A stretch of 17,176 nucleotides of DNA, from contig DASWRT010000363.1 in the NCBI GenBank assembly GCA_036403035.1, positions 1 to 17,176 of the forward strand. Reading direction: 5' to 3'. The position numbers were made by a program, and so were the translations under genes. The notes under the pieces are model-generated. The model saw only the letters and a list, made by a program, of their open reading frames with translations. It searched no databases and was not told where the DNA came from. This DNA comes from DASWRT01 sp036403035. GTDB lineage: Bacteria > Pseudomonadota > Alphaproteobacteria > ATCC43930 > CGMCC-115725. Shown in pieces: positions 6,937 through 15,643 of this stretch; position 1 is the first letter of the stretch, and each line of letters opens with the position of its first letter.

Positions 6937-7252
6937 TTGTTAGCCCGCGCGACACTGCGATCGCGTCGGGAGCTCGACGCCGCGATCCTGGCGCTCGTGA
7001 CGGCGTTCGCCGCGATCGCCGTCATCTTTCCGCGCGCCGCCATCTGGCTCACGCGGCGGATCGACCTCATCACCCTGCCTCGATGGGCGACGCGGCTGCG
7101 CTGGGTGCGGATTCTCCGGAAGGCGCTTGCGGAGGCGCCCCTCGACCTGCTCCGCAATCCGCTGCTGATGGCCGAAGCGGTCGCATTGCAACTGCCGATC
7201 GTCCTCCTGGATGCGGCGACGCTCTGGATCGCCTTTCGTGCGCTGGGCGAGC
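6937..7252 (+). pseudogene. Remnant of a YbhN/LPG-synthase-type membrane protein
   Basis: The plus frame reads ARATLRSRRELDAAILALVT, a basic/hydrophobic stretch AAIWLTRRIDLI, then LLRNPLLMAEAVALQLPIVL and LDAATLWIAFRALGEP. This resembles the central part of the large YbhN/lysylphosphatidylglycerol-synthase transmembrane family, whose members run to 300 residues or more. Only about 105 residues are left. There is no good start (a TTG without a ribosome site), and the likeness stops abruptly near 7252, where the frame runs into unrelated sequence up to a stop at 7353. Homology begins within about 12 bases of the RES stop codon. I read it as a decayed fragment whose ends were lost, perhaps when the toxin-antitoxin pair arrived. 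Family assignment is by eye. Confidence 0.55.
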
Positions 7253-7424
7253 CGGATGGTGTCGGATCGGATTCCCGAAGGACATCGTGGCGTGTACTCG
7301 TGGGCAAATTCATACAATCGGCTAACTGCCACTCCGGTGCCGAACCACCGTAGACTGTCGGTGGCACCTCAGCGGATGAGTGCCGCGCCGGATCAAATCC
7401 GGCGGTTGCAAGGGAGGAGCAACC
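7253..7424. other. Leader region of the SMP-30-family gene
   Basis: No gene is visible. TACAAT (7313-7318) could be a -10 element, but its -35 partner is poor. An imperfect hairpin is formed by GGTGCC (7336-7341) plus CCACCG (7345-7350) against CGGTGGCACC (7359-7368). A strong ribosome site, AGGGAGGAG (7411-7419), closes the region. Confidence 0.35.
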
Positions 7425-8471
7425 ATGGAAAGAAGAACCTTCCTGACCGGTGCCGCGGCGGCGGCGACCGCCGCCGCTGTCTCTGCGCCCCTGACGAGCC
7501 GGCCGGCACATGCCGACCGGCTGCCGCTCGGCAACCTGCCCGATACGCGCTACCCCGATCCGCGAGTCGAGGTGATCGACAAGCGGTTCAAGGCGAAGGT
7601 CGGCAACGCCGCGATCGAGCGGATCGCGACCGGGTTTCGCTGGGCGGAAGGACCGGTTTACTTCCGCGACGGCGGCTATCTGGTGTGGAGCGACATCCCC
7701 AATAACCGGATGATGCGCTGGCTGGAGGATGACGGTCACGTCAGCGTCTTCCGGTCGCCCTCGAACTACTCGAACGGCAACACGCGTGACCGCCAGGGAC
7801 GCCTCATCACCTGCGAGCACGACGCCCGGCGGGTGACGCGCACGGAGCATGACGGCACGATCACCGTTCTCATGGACAGCTTCGAAGGCAAGAAGCTCAA
7901 TGCGCCGAACGACGTCGTCGTCGCGTCGGACGACGCGATCTGGTTCACCGATCCGGGTTACGGCATCGACGGGTACTACGAGGGCCATAAGGACACGGCG
8001 GAGCTGCCGCGCAACGTCTATCGGCTCGATCCGAAGGCCGGCAATGCGACCGTCGTCGCGGGCGATTTCACCAGGCCCAACGGTCTGGCGTTCTCCCCGG
8101 ACGAAAAGCGGCTGTACATCGTCGACAGTGGGATCACGCACGGCGGGCCCTCGCATATGCGCGTCTTCGACGTCAACGGCGACAAGCTGGCCAACGGCAA
8201 GGTGTTCGCCGAGGATTTCGCTCCGGGATTCACCGATGGCGTCCGTACCGATACCGACGGCAACGTCTGGTGCAGCATGGGGTGGGCCGATCCCAAGGAG
8301 GACGGTGTCCGCTGCTATGCATCGAGCGGTGACCTCATCGGCAAAATCCATTTGCCCGAGACCTGCGCCAATCTCGCCTTCGGCGGGAAAAGGCGGAACC
8401 GTCTGTTCATGGCCGCCAGCACCTCGGTCTATGCGGTCTATGTCGATGCTCAGGGCGCATTGATGCCATAA
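7425..8471 (+). CDS. Tat-exported SMP-30/gluconolactonase-family protein
   Basis: This 348-residue six-bladed beta-propeller enzyme of the SMP-30/gluconolactonase/LRE family would hydrolyse sugar lactones or a related ester; the substrate cannot be told. The start MERRTFLTGAAAAATAAAVS carries a twin-arginine motif (R3-R4) with a hydrophobic run and an AHA|D cleavage site near residue 30, so it is exported folded to the periplasm. Metal-site residues expected in the family are in place: E75 (WAEGP), N162 (NAPND), N219 (RPNGLAFSPDEKRLYIVD) and D271 (FTDGV). Blades with DxxGN/R repeats, such as DRQGRLITCEHD (122-133), are evident. ATG 7425 follows AGGGAGGAG by 5 bases. It appears to be a single-gene unit ending at a hairpin terminator. 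Confidence 0.9.
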   Translation: MERRTFLTGAAAAATAAAVSAPLTSRPAHADRLPLGNLPDTRYPDPRVEVIDKRFKAKVGNAAIERIATGFRWAEGPVYFRDGGYLVWSDIPNNRMMRWLEDDGHVSVFRSPSNYSNGNTRDRQGRLITCEHDARRVTRTEHDGTITVLMDSFEGKKLNAPNDVVVASDDAIWFTDPGYGIDGYYEGHKDTAELPRNVYRLDPKAGNATVVAGDFTRPNGLAFSPDEKRLYIVDSGITHGGPSHMRVFDVNGDKLANGKVFAEDFAPGFTDGVRTDTDGNVWCSMGWADPKEDGVRCYASSGDLIGKIHLPETCANLAFGGKRRNRLFMAASTSVYAVYVDAQGALMP

Positions 8472-8513
8472 CCGTGTTGGGTTGATGAGGACACGCGGCG
8501 GTCATACCATCGG

Positions 8514-8541
8514 GCGCGGCGGCGACGGCCGCCGTGCTCTT
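8514..8541 (+). terminator. Hairpin terminator after the SMP-30-family gene
   Basis: GCGCGGCGGC (8514-8523) pairs with GCCGCCGTGC (8528-8537), with one G-T wobble and a 4-base loop, followed by TCTTT. It lies 42 bases after the stop codon of the plus-strand gene. The stem is very stable but the T-tract is short, so termination may be partial. Confidence 0.55.
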
Positions 8542-8547
8542 TAACAT

Positions 8548-8687
8548 GATACTGCTGGCGAATTCGGAATTGCCCGTTTGCCAATGGGTCGGCGGCCCTT
8601 CCGGGTCGAATTTGCTGCCGGTCGTGACCGCCAAACACGCTGTTTCGCGGCCATGCCAGACGGTCCAACGCATTCGCCAGCAGTATC
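8548..8687. repeat. 140-base element with 16-base terminal inverted repeats (MITE-like)
   Basis: GATACTGCTGGCGAAT (8548-8563) is repeated exactly in reverse complement at 8672-8687, and the match extends to 18 of 19 bases. The 108 bases between hold no supportable gene; short frames across them have no start signals or family likeness. Perfect ends and small size suggest a non-autonomous transposable element or a remnant of one. No clear target-site duplication is visible at the outer edges. Confidence 0.5.
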
Positions 8688-8702
8688 AAGATTCTCCCCT
8701 CC

Positions 8703-8722
8703 ACGCATTCGCCAGCAGTATC
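8703..8722. repeat. Direct copy of the element's right end
   Basis: Twenty bases containing ATTCGCCAGCAGTATC repeat exactly the sequence at 8668-8687, at a 35-base interval. It may be the end of a second, deleted copy of the same element, or a duplicated recognition site. Confidence 0.6.
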
Positions 8723-8970
8723 TGTATTCCAGATCGAAAATCGTCAGTTTGTGAGGAGATTCTATCGATTTCACATCAATAGAAAATTCTGTTCGACTAA
8801 AACATCAAATTGAGCAAAGAGCCTCAAGCGTTATCCGTCTCCTCGTAAGTTGACCGCACGGATGAGTGGAATAAAAATATTTATAATCAATGTATTATAG
8901 GAAGAAATTCGTGTCTGATCGCAACGAATGTTCCGCGCGGTGCGCGTTCTCCGGTCCGTAACCGGATCGG
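8723..8970. other. AT-rich region without a gene
   Basis: From about 8740 to 8900 the sequence is far richer in A and T than anywhere else in the window, including a run near 8870-8900 with AAAAATATTTATAATC. A 10-base inverted repeat with one mismatch, TTCTATCGAT (8760-8769) and ATCAATAGAA (8775-8784), has a 5-base loop. No coding frame is supported. The stretch lies between the ends of two convergent units, so a promoter is not required by neighbouring genes. Confidence 0.5.
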
Positions 8971-9329
8971 TCAATCGACCGGTCCGTCCGGCCTCCGGCA
9001 GGCGGCATCCAGGCGGCGCAGCGTCTCCGCCGAGGCGTCATGCGCCGCGGCCTCGACCGTGCGGTAGTCGGCCACGAGGCGGGCGCCGAAGGCGGTCAGG
9101 ACGGCGCTTCCGCCGCGGGGCCGCCGAGCTGGGTCTCGACGACCGGCTCGCGGAAGCAGCCGTTCATCGCGTCGATCAGCAGCCACACCCGGCGGCACGA
9201 CATGCCGAGCGCCCGGCCGGCTCCGCTGATCGAGCCGTGTTCCCGCACCGCTTCCAGCAGGCGGATCTTCCTCGGCCCGATCGCTCCCCTGTTCGCGCCG
9301 AGGTCGATGCGGAGCGTGAGCCGCGCCAC
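8971..9329 (-). pseudogene. ModE-type winged-helix regulator, frameshifted
   Basis: From GTG 9329 the minus strand reads LTLRIDLGANRGAIGPRKIR, then LLEAVREHGSISGAGRALGM and REPVVETQLGG. This is the N-terminal DNA-binding domain of ModE-family molybdate regulators. The frame then runs into a stop near 9096, while the expected continuation, GSAVLTAFGARLVADYRTVE, follows at once in another frame and ends at TGA 8971-8973. Restoring one base in the GC-rich run around 9097-9115 would give one protein of about 119 residues, the usual size of HTH-only ModE homologues that lack the molybdate-binding Mop domain. It starts 6 bases after the stop of the second RND gene, so it is the last gene of the efflux operon. 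It is either a real pseudogene or a sequencing error; the family call is good. Confidence 0.75.
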
Positions 9330-9335
9330 GCAGCG

Positions 9336-12300
9336 CTACTCCGCCGGCTGTTCCGACGGCACTACGGCCCGGCCCGGCGCGGCGCGCCGCCGCCAGCCGC
9401 GGAGCCGGTCGATGTAGAGATAGATTACCGGCGTCGTGTAGAGCGTCAGGATCTGCGAGACGATCAATCCGCCGACGATCGCAACGCCGAGCGGCTGGCG
9501 AAGCTCCGAGCCGGGGCCGGTGCCGATCGCGAGCGGCAGCGAGCCGAGCAGCGCCGTCAGCGTCGTCATCGTGATCGGGCGGAACCGCATCAGACAGGCG
9601 CGATAGATCGCCTCGGCCGGGGCGAGCCCGTCGCGCCGCTCGGCGTCCAACGCGAAGTCGATCATCATGATCGCGTTCTTCTTGACGATGCCGACCAGCA
9701 GGATGATCCCGATCATCGCGATCATCGACAGCTCCATACCGCAGATCATCAGCGACAACAGCGCGCCCAGCCCGGCGGAGGGCAGCGTCGAGAGGATCGT
9801 GATCGGGTGGACGTAGCTCTCGTAGAGCACGCCCAGCACGATGTACATCGTCACGATCGCGGCGAGGAGGAGCAGCGGCTGCGAGCTGGAGGAGTTGCGG
9901 AAGGCCCGCGCGTTGCCCTGGAAGTCCGCCTTCAGCGTGCCGGGCGGCAGCATCTCCGCGAAGGCGGCCTGGATCTTGTCGGTCGCCTCGCTCAGCGCGA
10001 CGCCGGTCGTCGTCGCGAAGCTGATCGTGGCGGAGGGAAACTGACCCTGATGCCAGATCGTCAGCGGGGCGAGATCCGGCTCGATCCGCGTCACCGCGGC
10101 GAGCGGGATCTGTTCGCCGCTCGACGATTTGACGTAGAGCTTGTGCAGCGCTTCCGGGGTCTGCGCGCCGACCTCGGCCTCCAGCACGACGCGGAACTGG
10201 TCGGTCGGCGTATAGAGCAGCGCGACTTGGCGCTGGCCGAATGCGTCGTAGAGCGCCGCGTCGATCGCCTGGGTCGATATGCCGAGGGCGGAGGCGCGGT
10301 CGCGGTCGATCTTCAGCGTCGTCTGGAGCGCGGTCCCCTGCTGGTCGGTGCCGACGTCCTTCAGCTCCGGTATCCGCTTCAACCGCTCCACGACGCGGGG
10401 GATCCATTCCTTCAGCTCGTCCCAGTTCTCGTCCTGGAGCGTGAACTGATAGGGCGCGTTGCTCTGCCGGCCGCCGACCCAGAAGTCCTGGCTGGGGCTG
10501 AGATAGGTGGAGATCCCGGGCATCGCGCCGAGCTTCGGGCGGAGGCGGTCGATCACCGCAGCCGTCGAGACCTTGCGTTCCTCCAGCGGCTTCAGGTTGA
10601 TGAAGACGCGGCCGCCGGAGATCGCGCCGGGACCGATGAAGGAGCCGAGGCTGTCGACGGCCGGATCGGCGAGGATCGTACGGACGACGGCGCGCTGATA
10701 CCGGACCATCGCCGGGAACGACACGTCCTGGGACGCCTCCGTCCCGCCCCAGATGATCCCGGTGTCCTGCTGCGGTACGAAGCCCTTCGGCACATTTATG
10801 TAAAGTTCGACGGTGCCGACGCAGGCGAGCAGCGTCACGATGAGCATCACGATGCGGTGCCGAAGCACCCACCGAAGGCTGCGGTCGTAGGCGGCGAGGG
10901 TGCTTCCGATCGCCCGGTCGAGAAGCGCGCCGAGCCGTCCGGTGTCCGCTGCCGCATCCAACGCCGGTTCTGAGAGGAAGCGCGCGCACATCGCCGGAGC
11001 GAGCGTCAGCGACACGACCGCCGACACGATGATCGCCGTGCTCAGCGTCACCGCGAACTCGCGCATGAACCGGCCGACGACGCTGCCCATGAACAGCAGC
11101 GGGATGAAGGCCGCGACCAGCGATGCGGTGATCGAGACGATCGTGAACCCGATCTCCCGCGCTCCCTTGAGCGCCGCCTCCATCGGACCGTACCCCGCCT
11201 CGCGGTAGCGCGCGACGTTCTCCAGCATGACGATCGCGTCGTCGACGACGAAGCCGATCGACACGGTCAGCGCCATCAGCGACAGGTTGTCGAGGCTGTA
11301 GCCGAGCAGGTACATGACGCCGAACGTGCCGGCGAGCGAGACCGGGATCGTGGCGCTCGGGATCAGCGTCGCGCGCAGCCGCCGCAGGAACAGGAAGATC
11401 ACCATCACGACCAGCGCGGCCGTGACGCCGAGCGTGATCTGCACCTCCAGTATGGCCGTGCGTATGCCGGCGGAGCGGTCGGACAGGACGGCGAGCTTGA
11501 TCGACGGCGGGACCCAGCGCTCGATCTGCGGCAGCGTCGCCAGCACCCGGTCGACCGTCCCGACGAGGTTGGCGTTCGGCTCGCGCTGCACATAGACGAT
11601 CACGGAGCGCCGGCCGTTGTACCAGCCGGCGATGCGCGTGTTCGCCACGCTCTCCGTGACGGACGCGATGTCGCCCAGCCGCATCGTCGCGTCGCCGTTG
11701 CGGCCGATCACCAGCGCCTTGTAGTCCTCGGGGTCGAAGAGCTGGTCGTTGGCGTTGATCGTCGCGGCGTGCGACGGCCCATCGAGGCTGCCCTTCGGGA
11801 AATTGACGGTGCTCTGGTTGATCGCCGTCCGCACGTCCTCCATGCCGACGCTGCGCGCCGCGAGCGCCGCCGGGTTGACCTTGACCCGCACCGCCGATTT
11901 CTCGGCGCCGTTGATGACGACCTCGCTGACCCCTTCGATCTGCGAGATCTTCTGGGCGATCACCGTCTCGGCATAGTCGAATAGCTTTCCCGGCGGCAGC
12001 GTCTCGCTGGTCAGCGCGAGCATGAGCAGCGGCATCATCGCCGGATTGCTCTTCCGGAAGAACGGCGCGTTCGGCATGTCCGCCGGCAGTTCGGTCGCGG
12101 CTGCGCTGAGCGCTGCCTGCACGTCGTTCGCCGCGCCCTCGATGTCGCGGTCGAGGTCGAACTGGACGGTGATGGAGGTGCCGCCGAGGCTGCTGCTGGA
12201 GGTGATCTCGGTGACGCCTGCGATCTGGCCCAGCCGCCGCTCCAGCGGCATCGCCAGCGCGGTCGACACCGTCTCGGGACTGGCGCCCGGCAGTTGCGCG

Positions 12301-12443
12301 AAGACGCGGATCGTCGGCAGGTCGACGGTCGGCAGCGAGGCGACTGCGAGATGGAGGTACGCGATGGCGCCGAGCAGCACGATCCCGAGCGCGAGCAGCG
12401 ACGTCCCGATCGGGCGGCGGATGAAGATCTCGACGAACGGCAT
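9336..12443 (-). CDS. mdtC: RND multidrug efflux pump subunit, MdtC-like
   Basis: This 1035-residue inner-membrane resistance-nodulation-division (RND) transporter exports drugs or other compounds using proton influx. The start MPFVEIFIRRPIGTSLLALG is the usual first helix of the HAE-1/MdtBC group. The proton-relay aspartates D401-D402 are in GFVVDDAIVMLENV on TM4, and the matching lysine pair is in GIVKKNAIMMIDFALDAER on TM10. Two large periplasmic loops follow TM1 and TM7. ATG 12443 lies 17 bases after the stop of the first RND gene; the long frame before it is a shadow of that gene. MFP-RND-RND gene order and the difference between the pumps point to an MdtABC (MuxABC)-type system, where B and C form a mixed trimer. 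The mdtC name is by position and family. Confidence 0.88.
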   Translation of the reverse strand: MPFVEIFIRRPIGTSLLALGIVLLGAIAYLHLAVASLPTVDLPTIRVFAQLPGASPETVSTALAMPLERRLGQIAGVTEITSSSSLGGTSITVQFDLDRDIEGAANDVQAALSAAATELPADMPNAPFFRKSNPAMMPLLMLALTSETLPPGKLFDYAETVIAQKISQIEGVSEVVINGAEKSAVRVKVNPAALAARSVGMEDVRTAINQSTVNFPKGSLDGPSHAATINANDQLFDPEDYKALVIGRNGDATMRLGDIASVTESVANTRIAGWYNGRRSVIVYVQREPNANLVGTVDRVLATLPQIERWVPPSIKLAVLSDRSAGIRTAILEVQITLGVTAALVVMVIFLFLRRLRATLIPSATIPVSLAGTFGVMYLLGYSLDNLSLMALTVSIGFVVDDAIVMLENVARYREAGYGPMEAALKGAREIGFTIVSITASLVAAFIPLLFMGSVVGRFMREFAVTLSTAIIVSAVVSLTLAPAMCARFLSEPALDAAADTGRLGALLDRAIGSTLAAYDRSLRWVLRHRIVMLIVTLLACVGTVELYINVPKGFVPQQDTGIIWGGTEASQDVSFPAMVRYQRAVVRTILADPAVDSLGSFIGPGAISGGRVFINLKPLEERKVSTAAVIDRLRPKLGAMPGISTYLSPSQDFWVGGRQSNAPYQFTLQDENWDELKEWIPRVVERLKRIPELKDVGTDQQGTALQTTLKIDRDRASALGISTQAIDAALYDAFGQRQVALLYTPTDQFRVVLEAEVGAQTPEALHKLYVKSSSGEQIPLAAVTRIEPDLAPLTIWHQGQFPSATISFATTTGVALSEATDKIQAAFAEMLPPGTLKADFQGNARAFRNSSSSQPLLLLAAIVTMYIVLGVLYESYVHPITILSTLPSAGLGALLSLMICGMELSMIAMIGIILLVGIVKKNAIMMIDFALDAERRDGLAPAEAIYRACLMRFRPITMTTLTALLGSLPLAIGTGPGSELRQPLGVAIVGGLIVSQILTLYTTPVIYLYIDRLRGWRRRAAPGRAVVPSEQPAE

Positions 12444-12460
12444 GTCCGGCGCGCCCCGTC

Positions 12461-15400
12461 CTATTCCGCGGGATCGCCGCGGGCGGCGGGATCGAGCGTC
12501 GGCGGCGCGGCGGAAGGGGAAGATGCCGGCCGCCGGCCGCTCGTCGCCCGGCGCCGTCGGCGCCGGTCCGGCGAGAGCGCCCGCTGCGCCGCGCGTCCCA
12601 CCCGGTCGAACGCGAGATAGATCACCGGTGTCGTATAGAGCGTCAGGAACTGTGACAGCAGCAGGCCGCCGACGATCGCGATGCCCATCGGCCGCCGCAA
12701 TTCGGACCCCGGACCCGTGCCGAACGCGAGGGGCAGGGCGCCGAGCAGCGCCGCCATCGTCGTCATCATGATCGGCCGGAAGCGCAGAAGGCACGCCTCG
12801 TAGATCGACCGTTCCGGCGGCACGCCCCGGTTGCGCTCGGCGTCCAGTGCGAAGTCGATCATCATGATCGCGTTCTTCTTGACGATGCCGATCAGCAGGA
12901 TGATGCCGATCAGCGCGATCACCGAGAGGTCATGCCCGGACAGCATCAGGGCGAGCAGCGCGCCGACGCCGGCCGACGGCAGGGTCGACAGGATCGTGAT
13001 CGGGTGGACGTAGCTCTCGTAGAGCACGCCCAGCACGATGTAGACCACGACGATCGCCGCTAGGATCAGCAGCGGCTCGCTGGCGAGCGAGGCGCGGAAC
13101 TCGGCGACGCTGCCGACGAAGCTCGTCGCCACGCCGTCCGGCAACCCGATCTCGCGCTCGGCTGCGGCGATCGCCGCGACCGCTTCGCCGAGCGAGTAGC
13201 CGGGCGCGAGGTTGAACGACAGCGTGACCGCGGGGAAGCGGCCGAGATGCGTGATCGAGAGCGGCGCCACGTCGCTCCGGAACGCGGCGAACGCCGATAG
13301 CGGCACCGGCGAGCCGTTGTCCGACTTCACGTAGATCGAGTTCAGGGCCGCCGGGTCCTGCTGGTATTTCGGGTCGACCTCCAGGATGACCCGGAACTGG
13401 TTGAGCTGCGTGTAGATCGTCGAGATCTGCCGCTGCCCGAATGCGTCGTAGAGCGTGTCGTCGATCGCCTGCGTCTGCACGCCGAGGCGCGCGGCCTTGT
13501 CGCGGTAGATCGTCAGGTAGGTCTGGCGCCCGCCGTTCTGCTGGTCGCTCGCGACGTCGCGCAACTCCGGTCGCCGCTTCAGCGCCTCGACCAGCCGCGG
13601 CGCCCACGTCGCCAGCTCCGGGATGTCGGCGTCCTGAAGGACGTACTGGTACTGCGTGCGGCTGATCCGGTTGTCCAGCGTCAGATCCTGCGCCGTCTGC
13701 ATGAACAGCGTCACGCCCGGTATCGGCGCCACGTCGTCGCGCAGCCGCGCGATCACCTCTTCCGCGGTCGCCCGCCGCTCGCGCTGCGGCTTCAGCACGA
13801 TGTAGAGCCGGCCGGTGTTGGGGGTCGCGTTGATGGTGCCGACCCCGACGAAGCTGTCGACGCTCGCCACGGCCGGGTCTTTCAGCACCGCGTCGGCGAC
13901 GGCGCGCTGCCGCTCCGACATCGCCGGGAAGGAGATGTCCTGCGCCGCGTCGGTGACGCCGACGATGATGCCGGTGTCCTGCTGCGGCAGGAATCCCTTC
14001 GGGATCGCGACATAGAGCCAGCCGGTCGCGACGATGGTGAGCAGCGTCGCGGCGAGCATCAGCTTCTGGTGCGCCAGCACCCAGCGCAGGCCGCGCTCGT
14101 AGCCGTCGAGCAGGGCGTCGAAGGCGCGCTCGGTCGCGCGGTAGAACCGGCTCCGGCTCTCCCGCTCGTGGCGCAGGAAGCGCCCGCACATCATCGGCGT
14201 CAGCGTCAGCGAGATGATCGCCGAGACGATCACCGCGACGGACAGCGTGATGGCGAACTCGCGAAAGAGCCGGCCGACGATGCCGCCCATGAAGAGGAGC
14301 GGGATGAACACGGCGATCAGCGATACGGTCAGCGAGATGACGGTGAAGCCGATCTGCCGCGCCCCCTTGAGCGCCGCGTCGAGCGGCGGGTCGCCCGCCT
14401 CGATGTAGCGGGCGATGTTCTCGATCATCACGATCGCGTCGTCGACGACGAAGCCGGCAGCGATCGTCAGCGCCATCAGCGATAGGTTGTCGAGGCTGAA
14501 GCCGGCGAGGTACATCACGCCGAAGGTGCCAACCAGCGACAGCGGCAGCGCGACGCTCGGGATCACCGTCGCCCAGAGCCGGCGCAGGAAGGCGAAGATG
14601 ACCATAACGACGAGGCCGATGGTCAGCAGCAGCGTGAACTGGACCTCGTCGATGGATGCGCGGATCGTCTCGGTGCGGTCCGCCAGCACCGTGATCTTCA
14701 CCGCCGGCGGGATAACCACCTCAAGTTGCGGCAGCACCGCGCGGATCCGGTCGACGGTGCCGATGATGTTGGCGCCGGGCTGCCGGTAGACGTCGAGGAT
14801 GATCGCCGGACGATTGTTGAACCAGCCCGCGATCCGGCTGTTCTCGACGCCGTCCACGACCTGCCCGATGTCCTTCAGCCGCACCGGCGCGCCGTTTCGA
14901 TAGGCGACGATCACGTCGCGATAGGTCGCCCCAGAGAGGAGCTGGTCGTTCGCGCCGATCGCATAAGCCCGTCGCGGTCCGTCGAGATTGCCCTTCGGCG
15001 CGTTGACGTTGGCCTGCGCGATTCCGGTCCGCACGTCCTCCGGCGTCAGTCCCATCGCCGCGAGCGCGGTCGGGTTGATCTGGATGCGCACCGCCCGCTT
15101 CTGCCCGCCCTCGATCGCGACGAGGCCGACGCCGTCGACCTGCGACAGCTTTTGCGCCAGCACCGACTCGGCGAAATCGTTGACTTTGTCGAGCGGCATC
15201 GTGTCGGAGGTGATCGCGAGCAGCATCACCGGCGTGTCCGCCGGGTTCACCTTGTTGTAGGTCGGCGGGTTCGGCAGGTTGCGCGGGAGCTGGCCGGTGG
15301 CGGAGCTGATCGCCGACTGCACGTCCTGCGCCGCCGCGTCGATGTTGCGGGTCAGCGTGAATTGCAGCGTGATCGCGCTGGTCCCGAGCGCGCTGGTCGA

Positions 15401-15643
15401 GTTCATGGACAGCAGGCCGGGGATCTGTCCGAACACCTGCTCCAGCGGCGTCGTCACCGACGAGGCCATCACCTCCGGGCTGGCGCCGGGCAGCGATGTC
15501 GTCACCCGGATCGTCGGGAAGTCGACCGTCGGCAGCGATGCGATGGGCAGGGCGCGGTAGCCGAGCAGGCCGAGCAGCAGAACCGCGACCATCAGCAGCG
15601 AGGTTGCGACCGGCCGGAGGATGAACGGCGCAGAGAGGTTCAC
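12461..15643 (-). CDS. mdtB: RND multidrug efflux pump subunit, MdtB-like
   Basis: This 1060-residue RND transporter is the first of the tandem pair. It begins NLSAPFILRPVATSLLMVAV and carries the TM4 pair D401-D402 in GFVVDDAIVMIENI and K922-K923 in IVKKNAIMMIDFALDAER on TM10. Periplasmic porter motifs such as SLPTVDFPTIRV (36-47) are in place. The C-terminal 40 residues are rich in Arg, Ala, Ser and Pro and look disordered. The start is GTG 15643, whose GTGA overlaps the TGA of the fusion-protein gene by 4 bases, so translation is coupled. Together with the adjacent second RND subunit it should build a mixed trimer joined to an outer-membrane channel encoded elsewhere. The substrate is unknown; in characterised MdtABC systems bile salts and novobiocin are exported. 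Confidence 0.88.
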   Translation of the reverse strand: MNLSAPFILRPVATSLLMVAVLLLGLLGYRALPIASLPTVDFPTIRVTTSLPGASPEVMASSVTTPLEQVFGQIPGLLSMNSTSALGTSAITLQFTLTRNIDAAAQDVQSAISSATGQLPRNLPNPPTYNKVNPADTPVMLLAITSDTMPLDKVNDFAESVLAQKLSQVDGVGLVAIEGGQKRAVRIQINPTALAAMGLTPEDVRTGIAQANVNAPKGNLDGPRRAYAIGANDQLLSGATYRDVIVAYRNGAPVRLKDIGQVVDGVENSRIAGWFNNRPAIILDVYRQPGANIIGTVDRIRAVLPQLEVVIPPAVKITVLADRTETIRASIDEVQFTLLLTIGLVVMVIFAFLRRLWATVIPSVALPLSLVGTFGVMYLAGFSLDNLSLMALTIAAGFVVDDAIVMIENIARYIEAGDPPLDAALKGARQIGFTVISLTVSLIAVFIPLLFMGGIVGRLFREFAITLSVAVIVSAIISLTLTPMMCGRFLRHERESRSRFYRATERAFDALLDGYERGLRWVLAHQKLMLAATLLTIVATGWLYVAIPKGFLPQQDTGIIVGVTDAAQDISFPAMSERQRAVADAVLKDPAVASVDSFVGVGTINATPNTGRLYIVLKPQRERRATAEEVIARLRDDVAPIPGVTLFMQTAQDLTLDNRISRTQYQYVLQDADIPELATWAPRLVEALKRRPELRDVASDQQNGGRQTYLTIYRDKAARLGVQTQAIDDTLYDAFGQRQISTIYTQLNQFRVILEVDPKYQQDPAALNSIYVKSDNGSPVPLSAFAAFRSDVAPLSITHLGRFPAVTLSFNLAPGYSLGEAVAAIAAAEREIGLPDGVATSFVGSVAEFRASLASEPLLILAAIVVVYIVLGVLYESYVHPITILSTLPSAGVGALLALMLSGHDLSVIALIGIILLIGIVKKNAIMMIDFALDAERNRGVPPERSIYEACLLRFRPIMMTTMAALLGALPLAFGTGPGSELRRPMGIAIVGGLLLSQFLTLYTTPVIYLAFDRVGRAAQRALSPDRRRRRRATSGRRPASSPSAAPPTLDPAARGDPAE

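Noticed and set aside
8668..8722. Direct repeats as a CRISPR array
   Set aside because: Only two copies with a 15-base spacer, plus an inverted third copy; no cas genes nearby. A transposon-end origin fits better.
8450..8782. Small frames on both strands across the repeat element as protein genes
   Set aside because: They share residues such as ILLAN only because of the inverted repeats, and have no start signals or family likeness.
8928..10973. 681-residue plus-strand frame opposite the second RND gene
   Set aside because: Shadow frame of the RND gene with an Arg/Asp-rich composition and no recognisable domain.
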